Assembly: GCA_028284265.1 (NCBI GenBank)
Contig: JANQRZ010000019.1
Location: 427,764 to 491,763 of the forward strand
Length of the DNA stretch: 64,000 nucleotides
Direction: 5' to 3'
From: Rhodothermales bacterium
Lineage (GTDB): Bacteria; Bacteroidota; Rhodothermia; Rhodothermales; JANQRZ01
In this document: piece by piece, positions 61,870-64,000 of the stretch
How the letters are laid out: every line of letters begins with the position of its first letter
Position numbering within the stretch: the first letter of the stretch is position 1
Program-made: the position numbers and the translations under genes
Notes under the pieces: model-generated
What the model was told of the DNA's origin: nothing
Database searches by the model: none
The model's input: the letters and a program-made list of their open reading frames with translations, nothing else

Positions 61870-62693
61870 CGCACCAGCGTAACGCGCTGCACGGTCTCGG
61901 TCGGCCCGACACGGAGTCGGACGATATAGACACCGCTCGCCAGCCCATCGGCAGGCAGTATGGCCTCGTACCAGCCCGGCTGTTGGTTTTCATCAACCAG
62001 CACCGCCACACGACGGCCCCGGCTGTCGAACACATCCACCCGGACCGCCTCGGCAGTCGGTAGACCATAGCGGAGCCGCGCTGCCGTGCGGAACGGGTTG
62101 GGATAGCTCGGCTCCAGCACCACCTCATCGGGCAGTGACGCCCCCGACGAGGCCGCCTCTAGTTCTCCCATCTCGCTCGGTTTGACTACGTCCACGATCT
62201 CGTCCGCCTCACGGCTCCCGACGCCCGGCGGCACTAGGATCAACTGCATGATGACGTAGACGGCGTCGCGCTTGAACGTACCGCTCGTATTGCCGACCGG
62301 ATTGTACTTCGCCCAGTAGCCTACAAAGACGTCGCCCGACGAGGCATCCCAAACGTGTACCCAGAGTGGGTCGCCGGGGATATAGCCGTCTTTCTGCGGC
62401 GTGGTTGGATCATCCATCCAGACCGTGAGGACGGCAGAAGAGCCATCCCACACGATGACTCCGGCGCAGACGCCTTGCAATGTGAAGGCAGCGACCTCGT
62501 CGCCCGGCCGGACCCGCGTCCACGATTGCTGTGATCGGGCCAAGATCAGATCCGAACGGCCGGGCAAGACGACGGAGGCGTTCTTCCCGGTCTTGGTCTG
62601 GCAGTCTTGGAAGTGGGTGGCGCGTGGATGGGCTGTGGATACAACAGGGGCGAGGCTCAGCGCCAGAAGCGCGAGCAGAACAGGTTTGGGCAT
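61866..62693 (-). CDS. secreted protein with T9SS sorting domain
   Basis: 275 residues from the ATG at 62693 (MPKPVLLALL), with a signal peptide ending about STA. The mature domain (about 25-180; TRVRPGDEVAAFTLQGVCAG, DGYIPGDPLWVHVWDASSGD) is a beta-rich module that I do not recognise; two Cys could form a disulfide. The last 80 residues are a T9SS domain: PSYPNPFRTAARLRYGLP, VDVFDSRGRRVAVLV, GVYIVRLRVG and VQRVTLVR. It should be released to the cell surface or medium. Its stop overlaps the convergent MBL gene by 4 bases. Confidence 0.82.
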   Translation of the reverse strand: MPKPVLLALLALSLAPVVSTAHPRATHFQDCQTKTGKNASVVLPGRSDLILARSQQSWTRVRPGDEVAAFTLQGVCAGVIVWDGSSAVLTVWMDDPTTPQKDGYIPGDPLWVHVWDASSGDVFVGYWAKYNPVGNTSGTFKRDAVYVIMQLILVPPGVGSREADEIVDVVKPSEMGELEAASSGASLPDEVVLEPSYPNPFRTAARLRYGLPTAEAVRVDVFDSRGRRVAVLVDENQQPGWYEAILPADGLASGVYIVRLRVGPTETVQRVTLVR

Positions 62694-63019
62694 AGGTGGC
62701 GGCACAGAGACGACAGGCGTGGTGGAGCCGTCGCCGTGCAGATGGGGGTGAAGAAAAGAAGAGGTGCCTACGTGCTGGTGAGACACGCGAGAGGTGATCG
62801 CTCGCGCGCTGGTGAGACGCGCGATGGGGTGCGTTGGGACGCACCAATGCACCGAGGGTACACCTGATGATACGACCCATTTCTTGTTCGCCCAAGTTTT
62901 CCAAAGAACCGTGGCCCGTCCTCTTCCTCTTTAACGAGTTAGAAAAAGGGCCACACCTCGGCCTTCGCCCCCCTGATCTCATTGTCTTATTATTCTGCCT
63001 AGGCTTGCTCCATGCCTTT
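62694..63019. other. 326-base divergent intergenic region
   Basis: It lies between the divergent T9SS and ECF sigma genes and must carry both promoters. A 17-base imperfect direct repeat, GCTGGTGAGACACGCGA (62774-62790) and GCTGGTGAGACGCGCGA (62808-62824), occurs 34 bases apart near the T9SS side. A TGGCCC/GGGCCA pair lies at about 62911-62954. AT-rich DNA (TCTTATTATTCTG) precedes the sigma start. No consensus promoter is certain. Confidence 0.5.
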
Positions 63020-63595
63020 ATGGAACCTTCTGCCGATACCACTGCCCTGCTTCTCAACGCTCGCGCCGGACGCCGCGAGTCGGCGGATCAACTCTTCGAC
63101 CACCTTTACGGCACGCTGCGCGAGATCGCCCACGCTCGCCTGAGTGGGCACCAGCCGGGCGCGACGCTCAACACCACAGGCCTCGTCCACGAAGCCTACA
63201 TCCGGCTCGTGAACCACGCGCGCGTCACGCCTGCAGACCGGGCACATTTCCTGGCCCTCGCCGCACGGGCGATGCGCTTCGTCCTCCTAGACCGTGCCCG
63301 CGCCCGGGCACGCCAGAAGCGGGGCGGTCCACGCCCACCGCTCCCGCTCGACGCCGTGCAAGTCGCCGCCGACGAACGGGCCGTAGACCTCCTCGCGCTA
63401 GACGATGCTCTGAGTCAACTCCGCACGCGCAACGAACGGCTCGCCGAGATCGTCGAGTACCGCTTCTTCGGAGGCCTGACCTATGAAGAGATTGCCGAGG
63501 TCACAGGCCGCTCCGTCGCCACGGCAGAACGGGACTGGGTTCGCGCCCGGCTGTGGCTCTACCGCGCCTTGCATGAACCAACGGCTGATGTGTGA
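63020..63595 (+). CDS. ECF-type sigma factor (Sig70_X6-like)
   Basis: 191 residues from the ATG at 63020 (MEPSADTTALL). Region 2 is seen in LREIAHARLSGHQPGATLN with LVHEAYIRLVNH, and region 4 in LAEIVEYRFFGGLTYEEIAE with SVATAERDWVRARLWLYRAL. The sequence type (GATLNTTGLVHEAY) is the ECF subfamily widespread in planctomycetes, acidobacteria and Rhodothermota, usually next to a large Ser/Thr kinase. That is the case here: the kinase starts 30 bases after this gene's stop. The kinase may control this sigma. Confidence 0.9.
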   Translation: MEPSADTTALLLNARAGRRESADQLFDHLYGTLREIAHARLSGHQPGATLNTTGLVHEAYIRLVNHARVTPADRAHFLALAARAMRFVLLDRARARARQKRGGPRPPLPLDAVQVAADERAVDLLALDDALSQLRTRNERLAEIVEYRFFGGLTYEEIAEVTGRSVATAERDWVRARLWLYRALHEPTADV

Positions 63596-63625
63596 GATCA
63601 CCTAACCCGCTTGCGAGAGCGTCCT

Positions 63626-64000
63626 ATGGACCACCTGACGAACGACCGCTGGCAACGCATCGACTACCTCCTCGCAGCGGCACTGGACCGCCCACCCGAT
63701 GAACGCACCGCCTTCCTCCGCGAGGCCTGCGCCGACGACCTTGATCTCTACAGCGAGATCACTACCCTCCTCGACAACACCGCACCGGCGGCGGACCTAC
63801 TCGGCGACTCAGCGGCAGACTTCGCTCCTGCTCTCCTGACCGAAGAGGAGGCGACGAGTGGACTCAAACCGGGCGACCAAGTGGGGCCGTACCGGCTCGA
63901 CGCCGAGGTCGGCCGCGGCGGCATGGGCACCGTCTACCGTGCCTCCCGCGCCGACGGCGTCTTCGACAAGACCGTCGCCCTCAAACTCGTCAAGCGCGGC
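63626..64000 (+). CDS. Ser/Thr protein kinase, 3' end outside window
   Basis: The first 125 codons run in frame to the window edge. A short helical N-terminal region (RWQRIDYLLAAALDRPPDER, about 8-27) is typical of the TPR/WD40-fused kinases that follow Sig70_X6 genes. The kinase domain starts at YRLDAEVGRGGMGTVYRASR (glycine loop), and the Lys in VALKLVKRG is the last feature visible. The remaining kinase core, any membrane segment and repeats lie beyond base 64000. Confidence 0.9.
   Translation, partial: MDHLTNDRWQRIDYLLAAALDRPPDERTAFLREACADDLDLYSEITTLLDNTAPAADLLGDSAADFAPALLTEEEATSGLKPGDQVGPYRLDAEVGRGGMGTVYRASRADGVFDKTVALKLVKRG

Noticed and set aside
1..64000. CRISPR array, prophage, integrative element, rRNA or tRNA genes
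   Set aside because: No regularly spaced repeats beyond the short heptamer, no integrase, transposase or phage structural gene, and no tRNA/rRNA-like sequence was noticed on reading; a dedicated tRNA scan could not be run.

Overview
This 64 kb window is GC-rich chromosomal DNA from a Rhodothermota/Bacteroidota-type bacterium, probably a Rhodothermales relative. The main evidence is seven secreted proteins that end in the same type IX secretion (T9SS) C-terminal sorting domain (a YPNPF motif, then a V-YDVLGR-type motif, then a final TLVR/MQLVR-like strand). Other support is a FecI/FecR/TonB-receptor set, CSLREA and choice-of-anchor surface proteins, an ECF sigma plus Ser/Thr kinase pair, and weak or absent Shine-Dalgarno sequences at most starts. 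The mix of housekeeping genes (murA, aroB, rsmI, cysteine desulfurase, recX) points to a chromosome. I saw no rRNA, tRNA, CRISPR array, transposase or phage gene.

Layout. 1-4272: minus-strand gene run with overlapping starts and stops: R2lox-type oxidase, two paralogous two-TM proteins, a Ddl-like ATP-grasp enzyme, a small zinc-ribbon protein and a KamA-family radical SAM aminomutase cut by the window edge. This is the best candidate for an undescribed pathway. 4382-6631: a beta-helix T9SS cargo, followed by a non-coding stretch with a palindromic dispersed element. 6951-10664: dienelactone hydrolase lipoprotein, then a plus-strand run of polyprenol/lipid kinase, lipase, YqgE and MscS. 10661-17088: cysteine desulfurase divergent from murA (a heptamer repeat lies between them), ABC exporter, cyclophilin, CPBP protease, DUF2256 and cupin. 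17098-25426: two DUF3857/transglutaminase-like proteins, a Kbp-like LysM protein, an M2 peptidase lipoprotein and a T9SS propeller protein. 25536-31295: aroB and a TamB-like giant protein.

31303-40162: a block of minus-strand surface genes, four of them with T9SS domains, ending with an outer-membrane barrel. 40200-43434: a transmembrane Ser/Thr kinase and an arsenic-type operon (arsR, a 24-residue Cys-rich peptide, arsC) with a clear promoter and palindromic operator. 43449-48670: recX and a FecA/FecR/FecI-like signalling set. 48752-52949: UbiA-type prenyltransferase, a lipoprotein, a HTH protein, a secreted hypothetical, an AlkA-like glycosylase and an isoaspartyl peptidase. 53069-57962: orphan histidine kinase and an MBOAT plus SGNH pair for polysaccharide acylation. 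57965-61869: small membrane protein, thioredoxin-like protein, rsmI, LptF/G permease and an MBL-fold hydrolase. 61866-64000: the last T9SS cargo, an ECF sigma factor and the start of a Ser/Thr kinase.

Functionally the window is dominated by envelope biology: cell wall precursor synthesis (murA), LPS transport (LptF/G), outer-membrane assembly (TamB-like), secreted adhesin or hydrolase-type surface proteins, TonB uptake signalling and polysaccharide O-acylation. No core T9SS machinery genes are present here, so the cargo proteins must depend on a system encoded elsewhere. All family names come from recognising sequence motifs by eye; no database search was run.
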